Source of the DNA: an uncultured Bacteroidales bacterium | GTDB lineage: Bacteria; Bacteroidota; Bacteroidia; Bacteroidales; Bacteroidaceae | Length of the DNA stretch: 64,000 nucleotides | Assembly: GCA_902779165.1 (NCBI GenBank) | Contig: CACZAN010000014.1 | Coordinates: 1-64,000, forward strand | Direction of reading: 5' to 3' | Part shown: positions 48,914 through 56,734 of the stretch, piece after piece | How positions within the stretch are numbered: position 1 is the stretch's first letter | Layout: the number at the start of each line of letters is the position of its first letter | Program-made: the position numbers and the translations under genes | The notes under the pieces: generated by a model | The model's input: only the letters and a program-made list of their open reading frames with translations | Told to the model about the DNA's origin: nothing | Databases searched by the model: none

Positions 48914-49846
48914 TTACATTTTGATTTTGCCTACTGCAAAGAGGGTGAGCAGCACGAGGAGGAGGAGGGTAATGAGGGTGAGATGGCAGGGGCTGTTAGG
49001 GGGCTTCGTGACTTCCTTCGCCTGGAGCTGCGAGCTATGGTTGGCTTGACGTCTGCTGTTGTGTGTGGTCACGGACTCCACATGACTGCTGTCGGCGATG
49101 TTGGAATGGAGGCTGATGCCGCTGATGACGACCTTGGTGGTTTGTGGGCGCTGCTGTCGGCAGGTTCGTAGAGGGGTGGCGGCCTGACCGTTGCCGATGC
49201 CTTCTGTCCGCGCGAGATGGGCGTACCCTTCGTCGGTTGCTGTCACCACTATCGGCTCTGGCAGTTGCGTGGCCACGATGCTGTCGATCTGTATGACGAT
49301 GTTGTGCAGGAATTTGTCTGAAGCCGTAGTGGCGGTGTGCGATACGGACGTGAGTTCCTCGTTGCCGGTTTTTTCTTCTGATATGCTCTTCGAGGTGTGG
49401 CACGAGGCCAGTGCGAGTGCGACGAGTGCGGCTATTGCCAGATTCCTGTACTCGTTGAATGCATCGAAGCAGGGGCATGCCTTGGCAGCGAACTCGCGAT
49501 GTCCGTGTATGGTAGCCTTCGGGAACCGTGCTTTCAGCTCTTTGATCAAAGCCCGTAGTGCCCGTTTCTGCTCGGGTGTTCGTGTGTCCTTGGGTGTCTT
49601 GCCGTCGGCGGCACATCCTCCGATATAGCAGATGCCGATGGAGGCGCTGTTGTGGCCTGCGCAATGGGCTCCTACCGCTTCGAGCGGACGTCCCTCGTGG
49701 ATGCTTCCGTCGCGATAGATGACATAGTGATAGCCTATCGTTCGATACTTCCTTGCCTGGTGCCAGCGGGTGATGTCCCGGGTGGTGAAGTCCTGCCCTT
49801 CAGGCGTGGCAGAGCAATGGACGATGATTTCAGAAATGCTTCGCAT
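48914..49846 (-). CDS. N-acetylmuramoyl-L-alanine amidase fused to a spanin-like tail (310 aa)
   Basis: Residues 1-130 are an amidase_2 domain: EIIVHCSATPEG, GYHYVIYRDGSI, AVGAHCAGHNSASIGICYIGG and HGHREF with the zinc His and Cys residues. Such proteins normally end near CPCFD. Here the frame runs on into LAIAALVALALASCHTSKS, which has a lipobox, then a 120-residue polar part and a C-terminal membrane helix (LTLITLLLLVLLTLFAVG). Lipobox plus C-terminal helix is the layout of unimolecular phage spanins. A 2-TM protein gene lies 70 bp upstream. Confidence 0.85.
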   Translation of the reverse strand: MRSISEIIVHCSATPEGQDFTTRDITRWHQARKYRTIGYHYVIYRDGSIHEGRPLEAVGAHCAGHNSASIGICYIGGCAADGKTPKDTRTPEQKRALRALIKELKARFPKATIHGHREFAAKACPCFDAFNEYRNLAIAALVALALASCHTSKSISEEKTGNEELTSVSHTATTASDKFLHNIVIQIDSIVATQLPEPIVVTATDEGYAHLARTEGIGNGQAATPLRTCRQQRPQTTKVVISGISLHSNIADSSHVESVTTHNSRRQANHSSQLQAKEVTKPPNSPCHLTLITLLLLVLLTLFAVGKIKM

Positions 49847-49916
49847 AAGGGGAGGGGAGTTTTGAGTTTAAAGTTTAGAGTTTAAAGTTTAAAGTTTGGA
49901 GTTTGGAGTTTAGAGT

Positions 49917-50147
49917 TTAAGGGGGAGAAGGGGTTTGGGGTTCTACGGTCTTGTGGTGAGTGAACATGGCGCCCACCCCGAAGATTGATGCCGTAAGGAG
50001 GAGGAACTGCGCTATGAGGTACAACACGGAGTCATGGATCTCGCCCGATGGGGGCACCACGAATCCTGCTATTCCGAAGCCTATGGCGGCGAGGAAAGAG
50101 GTCACGGCCACAGCTGTCTGTATCTTCGTAATTGTTTTCACAGCCAA
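49917..50147 (-). CDS. Small two-helix membrane protein, holin-like (76 aa)
   Basis: The protein has a charged N-terminus (MAVKTITKIQ), two membrane spans (AVAVTSFLAAIGFGIAGFVV and LYLIAQFLLLTASIFGVGAM) and a polar Pro-rich tail. Size and topology fit class II-type holins, and its place between HU-HIG and the amidase supports a lysis or envelope role. No holin family is recognised by sequence. Between it and the amidase lie GTTTAGAGTTTAAA-type 8-9 bp repeats (49862-49918). Confidence 0.65.
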   Translation of the reverse strand: MAVKTITKIQTAVAVTSFLAAIGFGIAGFVVPPSGEIHDSVLYLIAQFLLLTASIFGVGAMFTHHKTVEPQTPSPP

Positions 50148-50170
50148 TCGTTGATTGTTAATGTGTTAAT

Positions 50171-50210
50171 CTGAATCCGAGTGAGGGCGCTTGCCCTCAA
50201 CTCGGTTCAG
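50171..50210. other. Strong symmetric hairpin between HU-HIG and the 2-TM gene
   Basis: CTGAATCCGAGT-GAGGGC and GCCCTC-AACTCGGTTCAG form an 18-bp stem with a 4-nt loop and one or two irregularities. No U-tract follows, so it could be a processing or stability element in a polycistronic leftward transcript rather than a terminator. Confidence 0.7.
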
Positions 50211-50218
50211 ATGAGGAA

Positions 50219-50710
50219 TTAGGGTTCGGGCTCTTCCTCTTCGCCTTCTCCGCCGTCCTTGGGCGTCCAGTCGGCGGTGGTGAGGCCTTCGAGCTGCGCT
50301 TCGAGTGCGGCAGCCTGTGCGGCGCGGCTGGGGACCTTGTGCATGGAGACATCGGAGCGGAGGTTCTCGAACTGCTTGGAGGGCACGAAGTTCACGTTGA
50401 TCTCCTGGATGTTGTCCTCGGTGAAGGCCTTGAGACTGGCGGCTCCGGTGCTCTTGCAGGAGAGGTAGAGCTGTCCGAGGTCTCCGAGCGAGATGCGGTA
50501 GCTGTCCTCCATGAGTTCCTTGATGCATCCGACGAGCTTGGTGACGATGGCCACGATGTCGGCGCGGTCGTAGTTGCAGCCGTGCTTGACCATGTGGTCA
50601 GCAATCTCGCTGATGCTCAGCGTTCCTCGGCTCTGCAGGAAGGCGTATGCCTTCTTGGGGTCGCCCTCGTGGGCGGGGTTAGCAAGTAGTGCTACAGAAT
50701 AATCCAGCAT
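50219..50710 (-). CDS. HU-HIG family DNA-binding protein (163 aa)
   Basis: The protein follows the HU-like pattern of the Bacteroidales HU-HIG family: MLDYSVALLANPAHEGDPKKAY-type start, a RGTLSISEIADHMVKHG helix pair, KLVGCIKELMEDSYRISLGDLGQLYL, then NINFVPSK-like arm (EINVNFVPSKQFENLR). An acidic tail follows (DGGEGEEEEPEP). Such proteins probably bind DNA architecturally and typically occur next to amidase, DUF4248 and VirE/DUF3987 genes, as here. Confidence 0.85.
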   Translation of the reverse strand: MLDYSVALLANPAHEGDPKKAYAFLQSRGTLSISEIADHMVKHGCNYDRADIVAIVTKLVGCIKELMEDSYRISLGDLGQLYLSCKSTGAASLKAFTEDNIQEINVNFVPSKQFENLRSDVSMHKVPSRAAQAAALEAQLEGLTTADWTPKDGGEGEEEEPEP

Positions 50711-50842
50711 AGTTTTCTTAATGACCCGTCCTACCTTTGTTGTGGGTAGTGCGCTTGTGGCGCTAGCGGGATTTTTCTAAGGGTTAATAGTAGTGTTAAT
50801 TAGTGGCTTCGGGGGAAACAGCTTCGAAAATCGGACTATCGC

Positions 50843-50955
50843 CTCTCGGGCGAGGAAGTAGTAGTCTCTCGGGCGAGGAAGTAGTAGTCTCTCGGGCGTG
50901 GAAGTAGTAGTTGGTCGTCGCAGGGACTACGGTTTGTCGTCGCAGGGACTACGGT
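50843..50955. repeat. 23-bp x3 and 22-bp x2 tandem repeats in the HU-HIG leader
   Basis: Three units of CTCTCGGGCGAGGAAGTAGT plus AGT start at 50843, 50866 and 50889. Two 22-bp units of TGTCGTCGCAGGGACTACGG type follow at 50912 and 50934. They sit between the leftward promoter at 51042 and the HU-HIG start at 50710, thus inside a roughly 330-nt leader. A rightward TACCTTTG at 50732-50739 could drive an antisense RNA. Confidence 0.85.
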
Positions 50956-51041
50956 TGGTTGTTCGGTGGTGGCGGTGTCGGTTTTTCTCCGTTCCTTGGC
51001 AGCTGCGCGCTCGCGGCCTCGGTTTTTCCCTTTTGCCGATG

Positions 51042-51049
51042 CAAAGGTA
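51042..51049 (-). promoter_or_regulatory. -7 box upstream of HU-HIG
   Basis: The complement is TACCTTTG and points toward HU-HIG, 330 bp away, through the tandem repeats. The -33 element is unclear. Confidence 0.55.
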
Positions 51050-51107
51050 CGACATCGGGGGAGGGCGCTGGTGGTCTTTGGTGGACATCGTCGTGCTTGA
51101 AGAAAAA

Positions 51108-51302
51108 TTATTGCATTTCATCTGGTAAATCTATACAATAGTCTTCGACAACATATCTGACAGCTCTTGGCGGCAGCGTTTGCGAGCGTGGCGAAACGCC
51201 CATCGCGGCAAGTACTTCTCTGCGCGAGTTCAGATACCTGCGAAACGTGTTGGCGCTCACGCCAGCCAGCCGTGCCAGTTCGGATTTATACATTGCTTTC
51301 AT
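51108..51302 (-). CDS. DUF4248 protein (64 aa)
   Basis: The sequence MKAMYKSELARLAGVSANTF begins with a helix-turn-helix-like segment, followed by RRYLNSRREVLAAMGV and LPPRAVRYVVEDYCIDLPDE, the DUF4248 pattern. It is a small putative DNA-binding protein found throughout Bacteroidales beside primase/DUF3987 genes. Its start overlaps the primase stop by 4 bp, so the two are translationally coupled. Confidence 0.85.
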   Translation of the reverse strand: MKAMYKSELARLAGVSANTFRRYLNSRREVLAAMGVSPRSQTLPPRAVRYVVEDYCIDLPDEMQ

Positions 51303-52201
51303 TGTGCTATCTCCTTTAAGTAAAGTTCGCTAAAGTCCTTGCAGCCCGGTGGCAGATGATGATGCACCAGCGAGGGCAGAACCTTTTGCAACTGGAGGAA
51401 GAGGCGTTCGCCGGGGGCATCGTTGTCGGGGTACATGGCGAATTTGGTTCCAAGTTTCAGGTTCAAGGTTTCAAGCAGTTCTGCATCCTTCCTTTTCAGT
51501 AGCGTTGCCGACGGGATGGCGATGGCCTTATGGCCTGCCGAGAGCATTGCCCAGCAATCCGAGCAGCCTTCGGTAATGAAGAGCGTCTCGCCGGGCTTCA
51601 GCAGGTTCAGTACGGGCAGGTTATAGACGCTGCACTCAGAGCCTTGCGGGAAGCGGAAACGGGGTTGCTCTGGGTCGTTCCCCATGTAGCGGCGCTGGAT
51701 GCCAATGAGTTCTCCTTGCTGATTATAATAGGGTATCTGCAACCAATCACGGAAGGAGTTCAGTCGGCAATACCTGACTACGGCTGGGTGCAGCTGGCGC
51801 TTCTCGAAGAGGAACTTGCAGGCATCGGGCGACAGCCAGGGATGCTCGAAGTATCGGGCATAACGCTGGGCATCGAAGGGCTTTACCTCGTGCTTCTTTT
51901 CCTTTGGCTTATACTCGGTCAGAATCACGCAATTCTCATCAGCCAGCCAGCGACAAGCATCGAGGAAATCCTTATTCAGATACTTCATCACCAGGTCGAT
52001 AGGCCCGCCGGATTCTCCGCACACAAAGCAGCGGAATGTATTCTTGCTCACCTTAAACGAAAGGCTCGCATGATGATCGTCGTGGAATGGACAGAGGCAC
52101 TTGTGCCTGCTGACTTGGAGTCCAAGTCGCTCTGCGACCCCCTCAATGGGAAGGTCGCGGAGCCGTTGAAGTTCAAACTTATCCACCATTTGATTGGACA
52201 A
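51299..52201 (-). CDS. CHC2 zinc finger and TOPRIM DNA primase-like protein (300 aa)
   Basis: The N-terminal zinc finger has CLCPFHDDHHASLSF and FRCFVCGESGGPIDLV, as in DnaG. Then a short helical part and a TOPRIM domain with LFITEGCSDCWAMLSAG and MYPDNDAPGERLF, holding the acidic metal ligands. At 300 residues it is much shorter than replicative DnaG and lacks the helicase-binding domain, so it is an element-type primase. It precedes DUF4248 and follows a DUF3987-like ATPase, suggesting a small replication or maintenance module. Confidence 0.88.
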   Translation of the reverse strand: MSNQMVDKFELQRLRDLPIEGVAERLGLQVSRHKCLCPFHDDHHASLSFKVSKNTFRCFVCGESGGPIDLVMKYLNKDFLDACRWLADENCVILTEYKPKEKKHEVKPFDAQRYARYFEHPWLSPDACKFLFEKRQLHPAVVRYCRLNSFRDWLQIPYYNQQGELIGIQRRYMGNDPEQPRFRFPQGSECSVYNLPVLNLLKPGETLFITEGCSDCWAMLSAGHKAIAIPSATLLKRKDAELLETLNLKLGTKFAMYPDNDAPGERLFLQLQKVLPSLVHHHLPPGCKDFSELYLKEIAQ

Positions 52202-52354
52202 TTTTACGATTTTACAATTTTACGAACTTTGTGCCAGCCCCTCCCCTTCCTCACGGTAGCGAGAGAATCAGCGGATTGACTGAATGTCAATCTGCCCCGA
52301 GCGATCGAAGCAGAACTCCTCTGCTGAGGACGGGCCAGACCGGGGCTGGTTTTT

Positions 52355-53659
52355 TTATCCTTTAAGATACTTTTCCGTCTTGGTGTAGAGCGCGGTTTGC
52401 GGGTCGTAGGTGATGAATCCGCGATTCTTCCAGACATTGAGCTGATGGGCTGTACCTTCCTTGCTCTTGCCGATACTCAGCCGCAAAGCCTCGAGTTGTT
52501 GTTCGCTGAAAGTCTTTCCTTTCAGGCCGTCGAGCATATTCTTAGGGCCGCTCTTCTGCGCTTCATCCGTCTGAATATCGCCGCCATGGAACATATCGCC
52601 AAAGACCTTGACTTTCGACCAGAGATCATAATAGCAGAACCATACGACGTAGTCACCAATACTGCGCGTCCACGTCTGGTCGTTCAGTATCCATAGTGTG
52701 GCACCCTTCTTCCATGCGGCGAAGATGCTGCGATGCGAGAGTTCAAAGAGCGTGTCGTCGTCTGCCAGGTCGGCCAGACGCGCCATCTCCTCGGCCAACT
52801 GGTCTGCAACCTTGTTCAGCGGTTTCACTACGAAGCGCCCCTTGCAGTTGTCTAAGCGCACGATGTATTCGTCGAGCTTGCTAAGGAACTCTTCATCGTA
52901 AGCACCCTGGCGCGGGATGCGTCCCTTGCGCTCGCCGCGTGCCTTATAGACAAACGGGATACGTCCGAAGAAACCATTCGTGAGGTCCTTCTTATAGAAC
53001 GAGCGCGCGGCATCAGGCGTCGAACTGAACGTGATATTGACTCGGAGCAAGGGATTGCCCGTCACACCGTCGGCCGTGGCACGCAAGGCCCCCGCACGAT
53101 GGCGGTCGTAGATGTTACGGACGGTTTGGCTCACCTGCTTGTGGCCGCCACACATCTTGTCGGCCATCTCCACTTCGGGCAGGTTCAAGTACTGGGTGCG
53201 TCCGCCCTGTTTCTCCAGCGCCATCGCATTCTGAATGAACGCAGGGTTGGTCAGGTCGGCAGGCGGGAACCAGAAGCTGACCTCTGGACGTTCGGGCTTC
53301 TCCTTGTTCGCGCCCTTAGTCTTCATCTGACGTTGCCACTCGACGAGTTTATAATATTCCATCTCATCGTGGTCTCGAAATGAACGCTGAATAGCCTCGA
53401 TAAGATGAGTCAATTGGGCTTTTCCGATACCTGAAGCCCCAATTAAATGACCCATCTGACCGCAAAGTTCATAGTATTGATTGTCTGAATACATGAACTC
53501 CACACCCGTTAAGTGGGCTGCCAGGGCAGGAATTGCCATAGGAACAAGCGGTTCGCGCATATCTTTGGAGGCCTGAGAGAGAAGAAGTTTGCAAAATTCC
53601 GTACCTTTTGAAGGTCGGGGCATAGCCGGAGCTGTGTTGCTAAAAATGTTATAATTCAT
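52355..53659 (-). CDS. DUF3987-like ATPase/helicase-related protein (434 aa)
   Basis: The protein shows a degenerate P-loop (LIGASGIGKAQ), then PADLTNPAFIQNAMAL, a Walker B-like YLNLPEVEMAD, RADGV-type and NITFSSTPDAARSFYKKDLTNGFFGRIPFVY blocks that follow the DUF3987/YfjI group, often paired with small primases. A C-terminal winged-helix-like part (QLNVWKNRGFI) may bind DNA. The 153-bp gap to the primase has no gene. Role in unwinding or priming is inference from neighbours. Confidence 0.78.
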   Translation of the reverse strand: MNYNIFSNTAPAMPRPSKGTEFCKLLLSQASKDMREPLVPMAIPALAAHLTGVEFMYSDNQYYELCGQMGHLIGASGIGKAQLTHLIEAIQRSFRDHDEMEYYKLVEWQRQMKTKGANKEKPERPEVSFWFPPADLTNPAFIQNAMALEKQGGRTQYLNLPEVEMADKMCGGHKQVSQTVRNIYDRHRAGALRATADGVTGNPLLRVNITFSSTPDAARSFYKKDLTNGFFGRIPFVYKARGERKGRIPRQGAYDEEFLSKLDEYIVRLDNCKGRFVVKPLNKVADQLAEEMARLADLADDDTLFELSHRSIFAAWKKGATLWILNDQTWTRSIGDYVVWFCYYDLWSKVKVFGDMFHGGDIQTDEAQKSGPKNMLDGLKGKTFSEQQLEALRLSIGKSKEGTAHQLNVWKNRGFITYDPQTALYTKTEKYLKG

Positions 53660-53710
53660 TGCTTCTTAGAAAATTAAATCATTAATGAATACATGCTTTT
53701 TGCTCTGTCG

Positions 53711-53867
53711 CAGTCTCAGTCTCAAATCTCAGTTAGTAAATAAGGCATCTCAGCACTCTCTTTTATACATCTATATGTCTAATTATTAATAAGTTATATA
53801 GCATATAAAAGCAGATTCCAATGTGAATTGTGACATTTATCCTAACTGAGACTGAGATTTGAGACTG
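53711..53867. repeat. Inverted repeats CAGTCTCAGTCTCAAATCTC
   Basis: Copies at 53711-53736 and 53842-53867 are inverted, with the CAGTCTC word shifted. They flank about 105 bp of AT-rich DNA (ACATCTATATGTCT and similar) between two leftward genes. Related GTCTCAC/GTGAGAC words occur at 54286-54327. They could be operators or structural repeats. Confidence 0.7.
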
Positions 53868-53877
53868 GCATGAGCCC

Positions 53878-54255
53878 TTACTTCTCTATGAGGCCTGTGA
53901 GCGCCGCGCGCAGTTCGTTGCACACCCCGATGGCAAAGCTGTCGATGCTGAAATCCCTGCCAATCTCCAAATTCTTGAAGTTCGGGCGCAGCGAGCCGTC
54001 GTCCCTACGGGTAATGGTGATGAACTTGCCATCGAAGACCTGCGGATTACGCTTCCTGGTTGCTGGCAGCGCCTCGACGAACGTGTAGTGGTAGGCCTGA
54101 TCGCGCGTGAGCACACCCTGGTAATCCTTTCCCATCTTCGCGATGCGGTCGTTGCGTAAAAAAGTTTTCACATCTACACAGAGATCTGTGTTACGGTTCC
54201 AACCCTGTTCCTTATTTATTATTGTAGGATTGGTCGTGTCGGTTATAGTTTTCAT
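53878..54255 (-). CDS. Hypothetical protein (125 aa)
   Basis: ATG 54255 (MKTITDTTNPTIINK) is preferred because GGAAAGAAC precedes it; an in-frame ATG at 54291 is possible. The protein has DLCVDVKTFLRNDRIAKMG, ATRKRNPQVFDGKFITITRRDDG and IDSFAIGVCNELRAALTGLI. I recognise no family. It is soluble and basic in the middle. It has its own promoter and sits between the S24 gene and the DUF3987-like gene, so it probably belongs to the same accessory module. Confidence 0.7.
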   Translation of the reverse strand: MKTITDTTNPTIINKEQGWNRNTDLCVDVKTFLRNDRIAKMGKDYQGVLTRDQAYHYTFVEALPATRKRNPQVFDGKFITITRRDDGSLRPNFKNLEIGRDFSIDSFAIGVCNELRAALTGLIEK

Positions 54256-54373
54256 AACCAAAGTTCTTTCCGGGAATGCCCTCAGTCTCACATGAGGGTG
54301 CCCTCCGCACGACCAAGAAGTGAGACTGGCCTACGGTCCTTCGCTTGACCTTTTTCCTCGTCGTTTGGTGCTG

Positions 54374-54381
54374 CAAAGGTA
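54374..54381 (-). promoter_or_regulatory. -7 box for the 125-aa gene
   Basis: The complement is TACCTTTG, about 120 bp before ATG 54255 and immediately after the terminator of the upstream S24 gene. Confidence 0.6.
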
Positions 54382-54393
54382 CGGCAAAAAAAA

Positions 54394-54418
54394 GAGCAAC
54401 GGAAACAATCCGTTGCTC
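54394..54418 (-). terminator. Intrinsic terminator after the S24 gene
   Basis: GAGCAACGGA and TCCGTTGCTC form a perfect 10-bp stem with a 5-nt loop. On the minus strand it is followed by eight T. This is the best terminator in the window. Confidence 0.92.
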
Positions 54419-54535
54419 GGTGGGAGTTTGGTGGGAGTTTGGTGGGAGTTCTGCCCTTTTTTACCCCCTTGGTGGGAGTTTTTGGCGATTTTGGCCTATT
54501 TTGGGTAGAGTTTGGGAGAGTTTTGGGTAGAGTTT
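54419..54535. repeat. 11-bp repeats GGTGGGAGTTT and GGGTAGAGTTT in the S24 3' region
   Basis: Units of exactly 11 bp at 54419, 54430, 54441 and 54471 (GGTGGGAGTTT) and at 54503, 54514 and 54525 (GGGTAGAGTTT type) fill the stretch between the S24 stop and its terminator. Confidence 0.88.
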
Positions 54536-54543
54536 TTGTCGCA

Positions 54544-55413
54544 TCATACGCCTTCGCCAGAGAGCAGCCTGTCCATATTCAGAGCAATCTGCAGGTAGTC
54601 GAAGAAGCGGACACCCCTGACGGGAGCATTATTGATATCCCACATCGAGACAGGCTTAGAGAAACTCTGAACCGCCATGCGCGACAGCTCCTTTGCCACG
54701 GGTTGGTGCTCGTGCTGGGGCAGCAGGCGGGCAACGCGGGCGCAAAACGAAACCAAGTCACCCTCTTCGGCCACCTTATGATCCACCATCTTGCGTTGTA
54801 CGGCATACCACTGGCGGGCATGTTTCACCTGCGGCCCAATCTTGATGATACATTGGTCAACAGCCTCAGCGCTCAGTTTCTTCACGGCATTCATTTTGTT
54901 GCGAGTACGGCGAATCGACTGCAGTAGCTCACGCGACGAGGCTTTCGCCGAAGACTTCTCGACACCCACCACACGTCCGATAATCCGGAAGTCCATCTGC
55001 TCATTCAGCAAAATAGCATCATACTTGCTGTTACGAGGCACTAGCCATTTCTGACCATATTCGTCCGTAAACAATGTTTTCACTGTACAAGTTCCGTCTA
55101 TCATCGCCAGCACATCGTCGCCATCGCCGCCCACGTCGCCGAAACGAATCCTCAACAGGTCGCCGTCCTCATAGTTCGCCTCGATCATCGAGTCGCCAGA
55201 CACCGGCACAAACATCTCCGGATGATGGCCGGCCAACGCCTTAGGTATCAGCAGATAGTCGTCAATCGACTCATCGCCCAGATCCGAAGGTATACCACAC
55301 TTCACACTACTCAGGCTCACGCCAACAGGCGTATTGCATACCATCGCGTTCACGCCTGATGCCCGTATCAGCGCCAGCGTCGCTTCAAAATCTTCTATCT
55401 CTTTATTATTCAT
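54544..55413 (-). CDS. UmuD-like S24 peptidase with an extra C-terminal domain (289 aa)
   Basis: Residues 1-150 follow UmuD: a Cys-Gly cleavage site in SVKCGIPSD, the catalytic Ser in VSGDSM and the catalytic Lys in TCTVKTLF. There is no N-terminal helix-turn-helix. The C-terminal 135 residues (from about SSAKASSREL) are helical and basic, with VKHARQWYAVQRKMVDHKVAEE, and I do not recognise them. UmuD proteins are normally about 140 residues, so this is an unusual fusion. It may respond to DNA damage. A palindrome upstream could be its operator. Confidence 0.82.
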   Translation of the reverse strand: MNNKEIEDFEATLALIRASGVNAMVCNTPVGVSLSSVKCGIPSDLGDESIDDYLLIPKALAGHHPEMFVPVSGDSMIEANYEDGDLLRIRFGDVGGDGDDVLAMIDGTCTVKTLFTDEYGQKWLVPRNSKYDAILLNEQMDFRIIGRVVGVEKSSAKASSRELLQSIRRTRNKMNAVKKLSAEAVDQCIIKIGPQVKHARQWYAVQRKMVDHKVAEEGDLVSFCARVARLLPQHEHQPVAKELSRMAVQSFSKPVSMWDINNAPVRGVRFFDYLQIALNMDRLLSGEGV

Positions 55414-55437
55414 CGGTATTCAAGATGATAATGATAA

Positions 55438-55454
55438 ACAGGTTCTGAGCCTGT
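55438..55454. promoter_or_regulatory. Palindrome upstream of the S24 gene, candidate operator
   Basis: ACAGG-TTCTGAG-CCTGT is a 5-7-5 inverted repeat 24 bp before the S24 start. Self-cleaving S24 repressors bind such sites, but this protein lacks a clear HTH. The rest of 55414-55543 shows nothing. Confidence 0.35.
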
Positions 55455-55543
55455 ATTATTTGGTACAAGTTCCTATTCCAGATGTTTCCACCTGATGATG
55501 GAAAATTTGCGGTCGCAGTAATGCAAATTGAGCCATGGATAAT

Positions 55544-56734
55544 CTATTTAATTCCCATAAAATCACTCAAAGGCCTGATTTTCGCTCTAAATGTATTCTT
55601 ATCCTCTTTGAGGTTGGGGATATGCTTCATAGGTATTGTTTTTGATGCGTCAAAATGAAGCACCACATAATAAACTGCATTGCGCGGTTCAAAGCCATAT
55701 TGTTGTAGTGTTTCGCGTGTCCATATTTGAAAATGGCCCTTATTTTTCAACTTAAAAAGCTGTGCATCATCGCCACCCGTATGAAGGAGTACATATTGCA
55801 ACCGTTCAAAGCCAGGAGTGACAAGCAAAGAACCCTTCGAATCGCCAGCACGCAGATAGCAGATGCCAGTCTCTATCATCTTCCGATAAAGCTCTGGGCG
55901 GGCATGGTTCACCATCACCATCACTTCTTCTGGATTCTCAGACATCTTCTTCAATATCTTTTCAGCCGCTACAGGATCACTAATTTCCTGTCGCCTGCGG
56001 ACTCCATAGTCAAGATACTCTTTCGATTGGTCAATGCCTATGAATCGCCGTCCCAGTAAGTTTGCTGCAATACCAGTGGTACAACTACCGGCAAAAGGAT
56101 CGAGGACAACATATCCGCGTTCCGTACAAGCTTGCAACACTCGGTATAACAACCTGAGAGGTTTCTGAGTTGGATGTTTCCCACATGTCCTTTCCCAAGC
56201 TCCAGAAGAAGGGAATCGCCAAACGTCTGGCATTTCTTTACCGCCGTTCATTTGTTTCAACTCTTCATAATGAAAGCAATGGATTGCTTTCGGTTCTTTT
56301 CTCGCCCATACAATATATTCAGCAGAGAAATTGAATCTACCACCATAGGGAGTAGGTGGAGGGTCTGATTTTTGCCAAACAACAATGTTCAAAACCTGGA
56401 ATCCCAACTCTATCAAACATTGTTCTACAGAATAAATATTGTGATACGTCCCACACACCCATATTGTACCACTATCTTTGAGGATATCTCTACACTTTGA
56501 TAACCAATTCCGATTAAACGTATTGATATTCTCTACTGATGCAACTCTATCCCACTCACCTTTATCACAGACTTTTATTCGCCCATTTTGCAAAATCTGT
56601 TTTTGACTTGAGAGAAAATACGGAGGATCAGCAAAGATAACATCTACCTTATCCTTCATTTCAGCTAAGACACAATTTACATCGCCTTGATAAAGGATAA
56701 AATTTTCGTTATTGTTATAATAGGGTAAGATCAT
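55544..56734 (-). CDS. DNA adenine/cytosine-N4 methyltransferase, beta class (396 aa)
   Basis: The order of motifs is beta type: the catalytic DPPY (residues 36-39, FADPPYFLS) comes first and the SAM site DPFAGSCTTGIAAN with RRFIGID follows in the second half. DPPY favours N6-adenine. About 130 residues after the SAM site are extra and may contact DNA. Its ATG overlaps the nuclease stop by ATGA, so it is coupled to the restriction genes. It is the last gene of a four-gene AT-rich operon. Confidence 0.9.
   Translation of the reverse strand: MILPYYNNNENFILYQGDVNCVLAEMKDKVDVIFADPPYFLSSQKQILQNGRIKVCDKGEWDRVASVENINTFNRNWLSKCRDILKDSGTIWVCGTYHNIYSVEQCLIELGFQVLNIVVWQKSDPPPTPYGGRFNFSAEYIVWARKEPKAIHCFHYEELKQMNGGKEMPDVWRFPSSGAWERTCGKHPTQKPLRLLYRVLQACTERGYVVLDPFAGSCTTGIAANLLGRRFIGIDQSKEYLDYGVRRRQEISDPVAAEKILKKMSENPEEVMVMVNHARPELYRKMIETGICYLRAGDSKGSLLVTPGFERLQYVLLHTGGDDAQLFKLKNKGHFQIWTRETLQQYGFEPRNAVYYVVLHFDASKTIPMKHIPNLKEDKNTFRAKIRPLSDFMGIK

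Noticed and set aside
50843..50955. CRISPR-like array
   Set aside because: The units are direct tandem repeats without spacers, only 3 and 2 copies, and no cas genes are present.
54419..54535. CRISPR-like or minisatellite coding array
   Set aside because: The 11-bp units have no spacers, and the phase is not a multiple of three, so no coding role is likely.
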